Shown one piece after another: positions 36,824-45,725 of a stretch of DNA of 64,000 bases. This stretch comes from Gammaproteobacteria bacterium. Its GTDB lineage: Bacteria > Pseudomonadota > Gammaproteobacteria > Ga0077536. The position numbers were made by a program, and so were the translations under genes. The stretch is from assembly GCA_016191285.1 (NCBI GenBank), contig JACPPA010000034.1, forward strand, positions 1-64,000. Reading direction: 5' to 3'. Below the pieces are notes generated by a model that saw nothing but the letters and a program-made list of their open reading frames with translations, did no database searches and had not been told where the DNA came from. Position 1 is the stretch's first letter, and each line of letters opens with the position of its first letter.

Positions 36824-38821
36824 TTAGCCTAGTGCGTGGAGCGCGGGGTATACCGCGTCAATTTCCTCGAGTCGCCGACCGACACCGGGCGGCGCGTACG
36901 GCGCATACGAAGCAAGCAACACCGGCGCGAGCGCGCCGCCGACTCGCGGCAGCTCACCCAGTCGCAGCCCCTGTCGCACGAGATACGCAAAGTAAGTGTG
37001 GCGTAGCGCGGCGACGGAAACCTCATCAGGTCGCGAGACGCCGGCGTCGTGTGCGAGATAGGTTAAGGTTGCGTCGAGATCGGCGCTAGCGAGCGGCGCG
37101 CTGCCCGGCTGTTGGAATAGCGGCATGTCTGGCCCAGGCGCCGCTGCGCCGCGGTGGGCAAGCAATACCAGGCAATTGACTGGTAGCGATAGATCTTCGG
37201 TGCGGCCGGCAAGTCGCAGGTGGCCGTTCGGGCCAATGTCGCCGGCTGTTAGCATTGCAATATCCTCGGGCGCCGCACCCGCCAGCAACAACGCCACGAT
37301 GAGCCGCGATTGATCGTCTGCAGCGGCAAGTAACGCGTTTACTTCGGCCGGCATCAGTTCGCGCCGGCCTGCCACTGACGGGGTCGGTAAGCTCGCCCGT
37401 TGGTTTAATAGCGGTTGAGTCGCCGCCGGTAGCGGCGACAACAAATGAGTGTTGTAGGTGTACACCGTCGATGGCGGTTCGGGGGCATCGACAGTCATCG
37501 GTGTGCGGGCGAGGAAATCGATTAACAACGTCGCGAGCAAGGCCAGCGCGAACGCGCTCCCTACCGCGATCCCGGCGTCGCGCGCGTACGCTGGACGTAC
37601 GGGCCGCGTCGGCGTGGATGGCTTCGCCAGCACCGTGATCGCGGCGAACAACTCGTGGGCCGCCACGTCACTTTTCACTACGCGCTCGCGAAGCGGGGCA
37701 GCCTGCGCTTGGAGCTCGGTAAGACGTTGCTCGAGCGTCTTGAAAGCCTCGAAATGCTGACCGAAATTTGTCAGCTTCGATTTCAACGCAGATTGTTGTC
37801 CGGCCAGGGCGGCCTTTAAGTCATGTTCGGTTTGGGCGAGGACGGCGGCTGTCGCTTCGGTGCGTTTAGCCGCGAGATCAGCCTCGACCATTTTTAGATT
37901 CTTACGGGCTGCGGTGATCTCCGGCGCGATTTGCGCAAATTTTTCGGTGAACTGTCCAGCGTAGGCCTGCACCTGATCGCGGAGCACGCGCATCTTCTCC
38001 TCGAGCTGCTCGATCGCCACCCGATCGCGGTCCTGGGTGACGGGCTCGCCGGCGGCAATGGCTTGGCGCACCGCATCGAAGCGGGCCCGCGCCTTCGTTT
38101 CATCCTCTTCCGCGCGGTTGATCGATTCATTAAGCCCTGTGAGTTTTGCGAGGTCACGGTTTTCCGCCCGCTCGGGGGACACAATATCGTGTTCGACGCG
38201 GAACGCATCGACCCGCGCGCGTTGTTCTGCAATCCGTGTTTCCAACGCCGCGAGCTGGCCTTTGAGATCGGCACTGGCATCCTCGTGTGCCGAGGAAGTT
38301 GCCGTGGTTCGCACCGTGGTGTATTCCTCGAGCCAGTGCTCGAGAATCCGCGGTAAAACGTCCGGTGTCGGACCTTCGATTCCTATCTCGATAAGATTGG
38401 TTTCCGCCACGTAGGTAACGTCCACCATGCCTTGCAGCGTCCCCAGCGGCGGGTGTCCGCCGAGCGTCGTCGCGAATTCGTTTGCGACGAGAGTCAGCAC
38501 CGGTTCGCTTAGGAGTCGTTGCCGTTCCGTTGCTAGATATTGAGTGGCGCCTGCGGCGGGCATCATTGATGCGGGTGAAACACCGGATGCGGCACCGGCG
38601 GTCGGCACGTTGCCCGTGGGCGGTTCGACTAACAGTGTTGCACTGCTGCGATAAATTGGCGTGCGCAAAAAAGTAAACAGCAAACCGGCGACGGCCGCGG
38701 TCACGAATACGCTGAGAAAACATTGGGTGCGGCTCGGCAGATGTCGTGGTCGCGGTTCGTCAGTGGCGAGAGTCGGCTCAGCCAGCATTTCGAGCGGCGA
38801 TCGGTCAGTATTCTGCGCCAC
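36824..38821 (-). CDS. Wzz/GumC-type chain-length regulator fused to a degenerate tyrosine-recombinase-like domain
   Basis: Numbering here follows the open frame from 38848, in which the GTG at 38821 is residue 10. AAGGAG just before that GTG makes it the likely start. TM1 is at about 42-62, followed by IYRSSATLLVEP, a periplasmic Wzz domain, a long coiled coil (about 190-400) and TM2 at 424-447. After a Pro-rich linker, residues 495-665 read like a phage-integrase catalytic domain: LLLAGAAPEDIAMLTAGDI, ALRHTYFAYLVRQGLRL and SYAPYAP. The first catalytic Arg (normally GLRISEL) is lost, so recombination is unlikely. Polysaccharide co-polymerases normally carry nothing or a tyrosine kinase here. 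A protein-binding role is inferred. Confidence 0.75.
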   Translation of the reverse strand: MAQNTDRSPLEMLAEPTLATDEPRPRHLPSRTQCFLSVFVTAAVAGLLFTFLRTPIYRSSATLLVEPPTGNVPTAGAASGVSPASMMPAAGATQYLATERQRLLSEPVLTLVANEFATTLGGHPPLGTLQGMVDVTYVAETNLIEIGIEGPTPDVLPRILEHWLEEYTTVRTTATSSAHEDASADLKGQLAALETRIAEQRARVDAFRVEHDIVSPERAENRDLAKLTGLNESINRAEEDETKARARFDAVRQAIAAGEPVTQDRDRVAIEQLEEKMRVLRDQVQAYAGQFTEKFAQIAPEITAARKNLKMVEADLAAKRTEATAAVLAQTEHDLKAALAGQQSALKSKLTNFGQHFEAFKTLEQRLTELQAQAAPLRERVVKSDVAAHELFAAITVLAKPSTPTRPVRPAYARDAGIAVGSAFALALLATLLIDFLARTPMTVDAPEPPSTVYTYNTHLLSPLPAATQPLLNQRASLPTPSVAGRRELMPAEVNALLAAADDQSRLIVALLLAGAAPEDIAMLTAGDIGPNGHLRLAGRTEDLSLPVNCLVLLAHRGAAAPGPDMPLFQQPGSAPLASADLDATLTYLAHDAGVSRPDEVSVAALRHTYFAYLVRQGLRLGELPRVGGALAPVLLASYAPYAPPGVGRRLEEIDAVYPALHALG

Positions 38822-38924
38822 CAGTGATCTCCTTGGACAATACCCCATAGACGGGAATTGATAGCCTAGCGGGCCTTACGGTTACGTCCAAGCGCGGGCT
38901 TTCAATCCAGCCCGCCACGACTGT

Positions 38925-39878
38925 TTACGGGTTGATGCCCTTCAGGAATTTGAATAGTTCACTGTCGGTAGACAAAACGAGTGTGGTGTCCGAAGTGATG
39001 ATCGAATGGTAGGCGCCCATGGTGCGCGTGAATTCGTAGAATTTCACGGCTTCCGGGCTCTGGTTGTAAGCCTGGGCGTAGATCCCGGTGGCTTTGGCAT
39101 CGGCTTCGCCGCGAATTTCCTCGACGCGTCGATAGGCCTCCGACTTGATTTTCTGCAACTCGCGTTCGCGATTGCCGTTGATGCGGGCTGCCTCGCCGTT
39201 GCCTTCCGAGCGAAACTGTTCAGCGATCTGCTGACGTTCACTAATCATGCGATCGTAGATTTTCGGTCGCACCGATTCGTTATAGTTAATGCGCTTGAAA
39301 CGAATGTCGAGCAGCTCGATCCCAAACACTGCAACCTTAGCGGCCGCGGCTGCAAAGATTTGCTTTTCAACCTGCTCGCGACCTATGTGAATCGGCACCA
39401 GCGTGCCGAGCACATTGTTCGAGTCCCCCAGCGTGTCCTGGGTCGGCACGCGATCTTTGCTGGTGCGAATGATCTCGATGAGTTCGTGTTTCGCCACTGC
39501 ATTCCGCGTCTCGCTGCCGAGGATGTCGTCGAGCCGCGATTGCGCACTGCGCTCGTCATGCAAGCGCAAGAAGTATTGCAGCGGCTGGACGATCCGCCAC
39601 CGCGCGAATAGGTCAACCGAAATGTACAGTTTGTCTTTGGTCGGCATGTCGGTTGGGCTGCCATCCCATTCCAAGATCCGTTTGTCGATTGCATTAACTT
39701 CCTGCACGAAGGGCAGCTTGAATTTGAGACCCGCGGTGGTCACCGGTTCGCGTATCGGTTTGCCGAACTGGGTGATGATGACTTGTTCGATTTCATTGAC
39801 GGTGTAGACCGAACCGAACATCGTCATTGCGACTAACGTCAGAATAACGAGTGCCACAATGGTTTTTATTGAATTCAT
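38925..39878 (-). CDS. hflC: HflC, SPFH-family regulator of FtsH
   Basis: A 317-residue type II membrane protein: N-terminal TM (about 5-24), the SPFH/band-7 domain (EIEQVIITQFGKPIREPVTT, then KLPFVQEVNAIDKRILEWDG), and a charged coiled coil (ERQQIAEQFRSEGNGEAARI, EAYRRVEEIRGEADAKATGI). With HflK it forms the large cage that encloses and restrains the FtsH protease. It overlaps hflK by 4 bases. The usual hfq-hflX neighbours are absent; the diiron monooxygenase operon lies upstream instead. Confidence 0.93.
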   Translation of the reverse strand: MNSIKTIVALVILTLVAMTMFGSVYTVNEIEQVIITQFGKPIREPVTTAGLKFKLPFVQEVNAIDKRILEWDGSPTDMPTKDKLYISVDLFARWRIVQPLQYFLRLHDERSAQSRLDDILGSETRNAVAKHELIEIIRTSKDRVPTQDTLGDSNNVLGTLVPIHIGREQVEKQIFAAAAAKVAVFGIELLDIRFKRINYNESVRPKIYDRMISERQQIAEQFRSEGNGEAARINGNRERELQKIKSEAYRRVEEIRGEADAKATGIYAQAYNQSPEAVKFYEFTRTMGAYHSIITSDTTLVLSTDSELFKFLKGINP

Positions 39879-40861
39879 GGCGCCACCGCCGGGACCTGGC
39901 GGTCAAGCTGCATGAGCGGCAGAATCTGCCGACCTTTTTCGTCAAGAATGATCTTCGAACGAAGGTTCGGCAAGACCTCTTGCAAGGTCTCTAGATAGAT
40001 GCGGCGCTTGGTCACTTCCGGCGCTTTAAGATATTCAGCGAGCACCGCGTCGAAGCGCGCGACATCACCTTCGGCTTCGTTGACGCGTTTTAATTTGTAG
40101 CCCTCGGCTTCGCGCACCCGCTGATCCTTTTCGCCTTCGGCGAGAGGAATGACCTTGTTATATTCGCGCCGTGCTTGATTGATGAGCTTTTCTTTTTCTT
40201 GTTGCGCTTGATTAACTTCGTTGAACGAGGCCTGTACCGGCTGCGGCGGATTGACGTTCTTCAGCTGCACCTGATCGATGCTGATCCCGAGCTCGTATTT
40301 GGCCGACAGCGCTTGCATGCGCGCCAACGCTTCCACTTCAATCTCCTGGCGACCGATGGTGATGACTTCATCGACGGTGCGATCGCCGACCGCTTCGCGC
40401 ATTACCGATTCCGAAACATCCCGCAACGTGGCTTGCGGATCGCGAATTTGAAACAGAAATTTAAGCGGATCGGCCACTCGATATTGCACGACCCATTCGA
40501 CCAGCGCGGAATTTAAATCGCCGGTGACCATCTGCGTTTCGGCGTCCGCCTCCCGCGAATTCTGATAGGGGTTGGTGGCGCCCAACGTCGCGAAACCGAA
40601 TTCCTGTTTTAGCTGGCGTTTGACGGGGAGAATGGTCGCGACATCGACGCCAAAGGGGATCTTGATGTGTAACCCAGGTTCGACTTGACGTAAGTATTGG
40701 CCGAAGCGCTGGATCACGCCAACCGAGTCGCTCGGCACCGTGTACAACCCCGACCACGCCGTCCACACTGCGGCGGCGAGTAGCAGCAATAGATCAAAAG
40801 TACGCCCGCGCGGGAGTCGAAAAACGCGCGCTAAAACATCCATTAAGTCGGGCGGTGGCAT
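39875..40861 (-). CDS. hflK: HflK, SPFH-family regulator of FtsH
   Basis: A 328-residue partner of HflC. It has one N-terminal TM (about 24-42), the SPFH segment VPSDSVGVIQRFGQYLRQVE, PGLHIKIPFGVD, QMVTGDLNSALVEWVVQYRV, and the coiled-coil AQQEKEKLINQARREYNK. It is shorter than E. coli HflK (419) because the Gly/Pro-rich N- and C-terminal extensions are missing. It is translated together with hflC. It sits 93 bases downstream of the MmoB-like gene on the same strand, so read-through from the monooxygenase operon is possible. Confidence 0.92.
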   Translation of the reverse strand: MPPPDLMDVLARVFRLPRGRTFDLLLLLAAAVWTAWSGLYTVPSDSVGVIQRFGQYLRQVEPGLHIKIPFGVDVATILPVKRQLKQEFGFATLGATNPYQNSREADAETQMVTGDLNSALVEWVVQYRVADPLKFLFQIRDPQATLRDVSESVMREAVGDRTVDEVITIGRQEIEVEALARMQALSAKYELGISIDQVQLKNVNPPQPVQASFNEVNQAQQEKEKLINQARREYNKVIPLAEGEKDQRVREAEGYKLKRVNEAEGDVARFDAVLAEYLKAPEVTKRRIYLETLQEVLPNLRSKIILDEKGRQILPLMQLDRQVPAVAP

Positions 40862-40954
40862 AGGACGAACATACTCGAGATCGGGTTGCTGCGCGAGCGC
40901 CGCGGACTGGCGGTGGCCAGGTCCGTGTGTATCCGGACCGCAAACTCGGGTCGG

Positions 40955-41269
40955 TTAAGTACGATGGATCTCGGTGACGTCGCTGGTCAGCGTGAATTTG
41001 CCCGGCTCGGTGTGCACGCGCCCGACATAACTCGACAGGATGACCAGCCACTGTGACAGTGAAATCTCGACACCGAGTTCCTCTGAAACCCGTTCCATAT
41101 TCACTTCGATATGGCCTGTGGTCGAAGTGATTTTCCAAAAAGTTTCGTGATCGTCGATCACCAGTTCCGGATCTTCGCGTTCAAGCAGATCGAGAGTTGC
41201 CTGGGCTTCGGCCGAGCCCTGCATCAAAATCAGCGACACACTAAGCCGGTTGGAATCGTGAATACTCAT
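40955..41269 (-). CDS. MmoB/DmpM-family monooxygenase effector protein
   Basis: A 104-residue coupling protein. NRLSVSLILMQGSAEAQATL, DDHETFWKITSTTGHIEV and VSEELGVEISLSQWLVILSS fit the MmoB/DmpM/TmoD fold, which docks on the hydroxylase and tunes substrate access and oxygen activation. It has no metal or cofactor. Its ATG overlaps the beta-subunit stop by 4 bases, making it the third gene of the operon. Confidence 0.88.
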   Translation of the reverse strand: MSIHDSNRLSVSLILMQGSAEAQATLDLLEREDPELVIDDHETFWKITSTTGHIEVNMERVSEELGVEISLSQWLVILSSYVGRVHTEPGKFTLTSDVTEIHRT

Positions 41270-42336
41270 GAAGTACTGTCGGCGCTCGCGCGAAAGCCGA
41301 GATCGGTGACGATTTTTGCCGTTGCGGCCGCGGCCGCGCGATAAGAATCCGAGAATTCAATCGCGCGCACCGGTGGTGCCTCGAATACAGGCGACAGCGC
41401 GCGGGCGGCAGCCATCACGCGCGGGGTCCATTCGTCGAGCCACGCTTGAATCGTGATCCGATTAATTGCCGAATCACTACAAGTCGAATCGGTGACCATG
41501 CGGACGAAGGCCTGGGTGGCCGCGAGATTACGGCGTCGGTCGCGCTCCGCGGTCATCACCATACAGGACGCCACGGCGTCATTGTTCTGCAGCGCATTAC
41601 GTCGTACGAGATCACTCGTTGCCATCTGTTGCAACAGCGGCCCAACCACGAGATTTAGCCCGATCAGCAATTCGCCCCAATCATCGGTGGCCATGATCTG
41701 CTCGGCTAGACGCCGCGCGGGCTGATAGATCGCGGAAGTCAGCCAGGCGGCTTTGCCGGCGCCATCGTCGACCCCGGCAGCGCAATTCTCGAGTTCCACT
41801 AAGTAGAGAATAACGCCCTGTGCATGTCGTAAATGGTCGAAGCATTGGAAACACAGTACATTGCCCAAGGTATCCGACAGCGCTTCGCGCTGCGCCGGCG
41901 CCAGGGCGCGAAAAATTGCGTAATCAAAAAACGACCATGCCCGGTAATGCGTGCACAACAGTCGATCGATCCAACGCGGATCGAGTTCGGCTAAATTGCC
42001 GTCGAGGGCGGCGTCTTCGGTAGCGCGTGCGATCGACGTTTCTTGTTGTTCTTGATGCCGCACATAGGTTCGTTGCCACTGTTGTGCCGGATCGCGAAAC
42101 GCAAACCAATCGGGATGGCGGAGGCGGGTAGAATCGGGACGCCATAGTGGCGATCCGTCCGGCCGCAACAGACACCACTCGGTCACATTCAAGTTGCCGC
42201 GCGGTCGATCAAAATTCAAAGCGTCCGGTTGTTGATGCACCGTCAAGGCTTCGTACTCAGTGAGACGCCGCAGACTTGGGGTGATGAACGTAAAATCCCG
42301 GGCCGGCTTCGTCGCCTGCGGTGCGGTGCCGGTCAT
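41266..42336 (-). CDS. soluble diiron monooxygenase, hydroxylase beta subunit
   Basis: A 356-residue ferritin-fold subunit related to TmoE, DmpL and PrmC. LRRLTEYEALTVHQQPD, WFAFRDPAQQWQRTYVRHQE and ALSDTLGNVLCFQCFDHLRH follow the family. It lacks the EXXH iron ligands, as beta subunits do, and supports the alpha subunit in the (alpha-beta)2 hydroxylase. It is encoded between alpha and MmoB-like genes with 4-base overlaps on both sides, so the subunits are made in fixed proportion. Confidence 0.88.
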   Translation of the reverse strand: MTGTAPQATKPARDFTFITPSLRRLTEYEALTVHQQPDALNFDRPRGNLNVTEWCLLRPDGSPLWRPDSTRLRHPDWFAFRDPAQQWQRTYVRHQEQQETSIARATEDAALDGNLAELDPRWIDRLLCTHYRAWSFFDYAIFRALAPAQREALSDTLGNVLCFQCFDHLRHAQGVILYLVELENCAAGVDDGAGKAAWLTSAIYQPARRLAEQIMATDDWGELLIGLNLVVGPLLQQMATSDLVRRNALQNNDAVASCMVMTAERDRRRNLAATQAFVRMVTDSTCSDSAINRITIQAWLDEWTPRVMAAARALSPVFEAPPVRAIEFSDSYRAAAAATAKIVTDLGFRASADSTS

Positions 42337-43874
42337 TGAATTAGTCCCACCGGGCCTTGCGACGGTAAGTTGCGCAGTGGGTCACGGATCTCGTAGTGCT
42401 GCGCGCGAATGTCGGCGAGCGTCCACATCTTGTCGCGGCGCAGGCTCGGTTGCGCAATAAGCGTCTTGCCGTCGGCACGAAGCAATCCGCATTCCTCGAT
42501 ATAAGTCGCGAGATCGTAGCCGTCATAATGCTCGAGCCAGGTATGGTTCATGGCGTAGCGATGTGACTCGAGACGAAAGGCGTACTCGCAGCCTTCGGAA
42601 CAAAACGCATGCTTGCGACCGCCATGGTCCTTGACGCGCATGGTCGAGATGTCGGGCCGTGGAAACACGCAGGGGAGATGGCACACGCGACATAGAGGAG
42701 GCATGCCGTCGAACATCGACAAGGCCAATTTGCCGTCCGCGGGATCGGTCATCGTCGCAAAGGCTTCCCAAAATTTGCCGTAGTGGCCATACCAGCCCGG
42801 GTATTTTTTCTCGAACCACTCGAAGTCGCGGGCGGTGAGTGGATCAAACCGGATGAACTGCATCGGCCAACTTGCCGCGAATAGCATCATGGCGGTGTGC
42901 CCAAGCCATTTGATTCTATCTGTCGCCTCGGCCCATCCGCGCGGCAGATTAACGCCGAACGGTTCTAGTCGCTGGATATACGAGCCGCCCCAATCGTTGC
43001 CGACCCATTCGGTCCAGGCTTCGAGATACGAACCGCCGCGTTCTTCCTGAAAATAGTCGTATACCCCGCTGACGAAGGTATCGAGAAAGGTATGTTGCCG
43101 CCAAAACGCGGTATCAAAATCGCGTTGCAGTCGCGGCAGATTGTCGGGGACCGAGGCGATCGCCGCCAACGTTGCGTAGCCATTGGCCATGTGGCGCGCT
43201 TCATCGGATTGCACACTTAAAAAAGTGGTTGGTGTCGCTTGATCGCCGTTCGCAGCCGCGACTTCCGTCAACGTGACAAAGATTGGATTGGTGTAGGCAG
43301 TTTCGGCCACGACTTGCAAATTGAGAGCGCCTTCGATTGGGTCGCCGGCAAAAAACGCATCGAACGCGGCACGCCCCGCGCGCGTGATGAAATTGGTGCC
43401 GCGCATTTTGAAGCCTTGGGTGAAACCTTCGGGATCGGGCGCGTGTTTGGCGAGATAGCGAACCAAGTGTGCTTCCTGGTTGACGTGACGGACTTCGTCG
43501 ATCATTTGCGCCAAGTAGCCCTGACACAGTTCGGCGTTGTCGACGGCATCGACCAGTTGCCCCGTACATTTCATCGCTGCGTATTCGGCGTAGGTCGTTA
43601 CCGGCAGCACAATTTTCAGGACTTCGGTCCAGCGTTCGGACGCTTTCGCGGGCATTTTCGCCCGCGCCATGACATCGCTCATCGCGCCGTACTGCCGATC
43701 GTCCTTATCGCGTTCCATGCTGCAGTAATCACGCACTAGGTGGCGAAACGGATCGCGGGTCTTGACGGGAATTTTGTACTGCGTCGGATAGCGCGCAGAC
43801 GGTGGCGTGTAAGAAGGACTCCAGTCGAAATCTTTGACCCGATCGTGGGCCTTGATGAAATCTGCATTTTTCAT
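42333..43874 (-). CDS. soluble diiron monooxygenase, hydroxylase alpha subunit
   Basis: A 513-residue catalytic subunit. All six iron ligands can be placed with the spacing of methane monooxygenase: E97, E127 and H130 (MIDEVRH), E191 (VVAETAY), E225 and H228 (QSDEARH). It therefore should activate O2 to hydroxylate a hydrocarbon or aromatic substrate. A C-terminal YHS-like Cys cluster (C395, C398, C402, C425, C429; CRVCHLPCVFPRPD) is like that of MmoX and propane monooxygenase. Closest by eye is the MmoX/PrmA branch rather than toluene or phenol hydroxylases. GAGG precedes the ATG. No reductase or Rieske ferredoxin gene is in the operon. Confidence 0.88.
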   Translation of the reverse strand: MKNADFIKAHDRVKDFDWSPSYTPPSARYPTQYKIPVKTRDPFRHLVRDYCSMERDKDDRQYGAMSDVMARAKMPAKASERWTEVLKIVLPVTTYAEYAAMKCTGQLVDAVDNAELCQGYLAQMIDEVRHVNQEAHLVRYLAKHAPDPEGFTQGFKMRGTNFITRAGRAAFDAFFAGDPIEGALNLQVVAETAYTNPIFVTLTEVAAANGDQATPTTFLSVQSDEARHMANGYATLAAIASVPDNLPRLQRDFDTAFWRQHTFLDTFVSGVYDYFQEERGGSYLEAWTEWVGNDWGGSYIQRLEPFGVNLPRGWAEATDRIKWLGHTAMMLFAASWPMQFIRFDPLTARDFEWFEKKYPGWYGHYGKFWEAFATMTDPADGKLALSMFDGMPPLCRVCHLPCVFPRPDISTMRVKDHGGRKHAFCSEGCEYAFRLESHRYAMNHTWLEHYDGYDLATYIEECGLLRADGKTLIAQPSLRRDKMWTLADIRAQHYEIRDPLRNLPSQGPVGLIQ

Positions 43875-44100
43875 TTTGCGTCCTCAGGTACCGAACAGGC
43901 TGCCTATCGTCGCGTGCTCAACTGTTGGCGGTCCGCTCGAATGTTAGACGGGCCAACCCTTGGTTTTGCGCTCCGCGCGATAGTAACGCCAACCATACAC
44001 CGCGCCGGGCAGCGCGTCTGCATTGTCCGGCTGGTTCCGAATTCTATCTCCTTTAGGTTTGAGGGCCAGTTGACCTAAATCAAGCGCTCGCATGTGAAAC

Positions 44101-44223
44101 GGTAGTTGGGTACGCACCTAGCGTCATTGTGGAGTGTGCGGCGCTTAGGATGCGCCACACGCGGAACAGCGGAGCCGGCCAGGGATGGCAGGCTCGGAAG
44201 AGCGGAGTGCGTACCCAACTACC
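44101..44223. repeat. 123-bp element with 17-bp perfect terminal inverted repeats
   Basis: GGTAGTTGGGTACGCAC (44101-44117) is the exact complement of GTGCGTACCCAACTACC (44207-44223). An inner imperfect hairpin, GTGTGCGGCGC..GCGCCACAC, lies at about 44134-44160. There is no gene and no obvious target duplication. The rest of the 43875-44342 gap shows no gene and presumably holds the promoters of the divergent monooxygenase and CoA-transferase operons. Confidence 0.6.
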
Positions 44224-44342
44224 GGCTTTGCCATGAGCCTGGTTGCGAGCGCTTATTTAGTCCAAAGCGGCGTGTGTGCTTGACGCCCGCTCGTGAGTTC
44301 CCGACACTTTCCGCTCTAGCTAATTAACATCAAGGTCATTAC

Positions 44343-45041
44343 ATGCGTAAGCTACGAACCACCGCTGCCGAGGCGTTAGCCGGCGTTCTGCGCGACAACA
44401 TGACCATTGCCGCTGGCGGCTTTGGCTTATGCGGAATACCCGAGCACTGCATCGAAGCGATCGCGGCTTCGGGTGTGACGGGCTTAACCATCGTCAGCAA
44501 TAATGCAGGTGTCGACGGTTTCGGCCTCGGCAAGCTTATGGAAAAAGGCCAAATCAGAAAAATGGTCGCGTCCTATGTCGGCGAGAACAAGTTATTCGCC
44601 GAATTGTATTTGGCTGGGAAATTGGAAGTGGAGTTCAATCCCCAGGGGACATTAGCCGAACGCATGCGCGCCGGCGGCGCTGGAATAGCTGGCTTTTATA
44701 CGCGCACCGGGGTCGGTACGCAGATCGCTGAAGGCAAAGAGATCCGTGAGTTCGATGGCCAGCAATACGTGTTGGAGCGCGGCATTGTGTGTGATTTGGC
44801 CATCGTTAAAGCGTGGAAAGCCGACGAAGAAGGTAATCTGATCTATCGCAAAGCGGCACGCAATTTCAATCCACTCGCAGCCATGTGCGGTAAGGTTACG
44901 GTCGCCGAAGTTGAACAAGTGGTCCCCGCGGGTCAGCTCGATGGCGATGCAATTCATACTCCAGGAGTGTTCGTGCAACGCCTAATCCAAGGTCACCACT
45001 TCGAAAAGCGCATTGAACAACGCACCACTCGCGCAAAATAA
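44343..45041 (+). CDS. scoA: 3-oxoacid CoA-transferase, subunit A
   Basis: A 232-residue alpha subunit of the succinyl-CoA:3-ketoacid (or acetoacetyl) CoA-transferase. IAAGGFGLCGIPEHCIEAI, SNNAGVDGFGLGKLM, GFYTRTGVGTQIAEGKEIRE and RKAARNFNPLAAMCGKVTVAE are family signatures. With subunit B, encoded 18 bases later, it moves CoA from succinyl-CoA to acetoacetate or a similar oxoacid, feeding thiolase. Scot rather than AtoD identity is a judgement by eye. Confidence 0.9.
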   Translation: MRKLRTTAAEALAGVLRDNMTIAAGGFGLCGIPEHCIEAIAASGVTGLTIVSNNAGVDGFGLGKLMEKGQIRKMVASYVGENKLFAELYLAGKLEVEFNPQGTLAERMRAGGAGIAGFYTRTGVGTQIAEGKEIREFDGQQYVLERGIVCDLAIVKAWKADEEGNLIYRKAARNFNPLAAMCGKVTVAEVEQVVPAGQLDGDAIHTPGVFVQRLIQGHHFEKRIEQRTTRAK

Positions 45042-45059
45042 ACGATAGGAGATACGGCA

Positions 45060-45701
45060 ATGTCTTGGACGCGTGAACAAATGGCGGCGCGCGCCGCGCG
45101 CGAGTTGAGCGACGGCTTTTACGTCAACCTTGGGATTGGGATCCCGACTTTGGTTGCGAACTGCATTCCACCGGGGATGCAGGTGGTACTGCAAAGCGAG
45201 AACGGGATGCTGGGCCTCGGGCCGTTTCCTCTCGACTCGGAAGTCGACCCCGATATTATTAATGCCGGCAAGCAAACGGTTACTGAGTTGCCGCTGACGA
45301 GCTACTTCGATAGCGCCACTTCATTTGCGATGATTCGCGGCGGACATATCGATCTCGCGATTTTAGGCGCCATGCAGGTTTCCGAGCAGGGCGACATCGC
45401 CAACTGGATGATCCCCGGCAAAATGGTCAAAGGCATGGGCGGGGCCATGGATCTCGTCGCCGGCGTCAAGCGCGTCATCGTACTCATGGAGCACAATGCG
45501 AACAACGACGCGAAACTGGTCAAAAAATGTTCGTTGCCGTTGACTGGTGCGAACGTCGTTAACAAGATCATCACCGATCTCGGCGAGTTCGAGTTCTTGC
45601 CCGATGGCCTAACCTTGGTAGCACTCGCGCCGGGTGTTTCCGAAGCCGAGATTCGCGCGCGTACCGAAGCGAACTATAAGGTGGCGTTGCGTACGAGTTA
45701 A
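45060..45701 (+). CDS. scoB: 3-oxoacid CoA-transferase, subunit B
   Basis: A 213-residue catalytic beta subunit. The Glu that forms the acyl thioester is in [16 protein letters not shown] near residue 47, and [20 protein letters not shown] and [20 protein letters not shown] are conserved. AGGAGA precedes the ATG. It forms a two-gene operon with subunit A. Confidence 0.92.
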   Translation: MSWTREQMAARAARELSDGFYVNLGIGIPTLVANCIPPGMQVVLQSENGMLGLGPFPLDSEVDPDIINAGKQTVTELPLTSYFDSATSFAMIRGGHIDLAILGAMQVSEQGDIANWMIPGKMVKGMGGAMDLVAGVKRVIVLMEHNANNDAKLVKKCSLPLTGANVVNKIITDLGEFEFLPDGLTLVALAPGVSEAEIRARTEANYKVALRTS

Positions 45702-45725
45702 CGCGAGTGACGCGGGCCCGCTCGC

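Noticed and set aside
36824..37350. Separate integrase gene or genomic-island border at the end of the Wzz gene
   Set aside because: The segment is in frame with Wzz, has no start of its own, and lacks the first catalytic Arg.
43900..43960. GTCTAAC...GATAGGC on the minus strand as an attC, with a related sequence near 31610-31650
   Set aside because: The R' box has a mismatch, the inner arms do not pair, and the two copies differ by internal deletions. It is at best a dispersed repeat.
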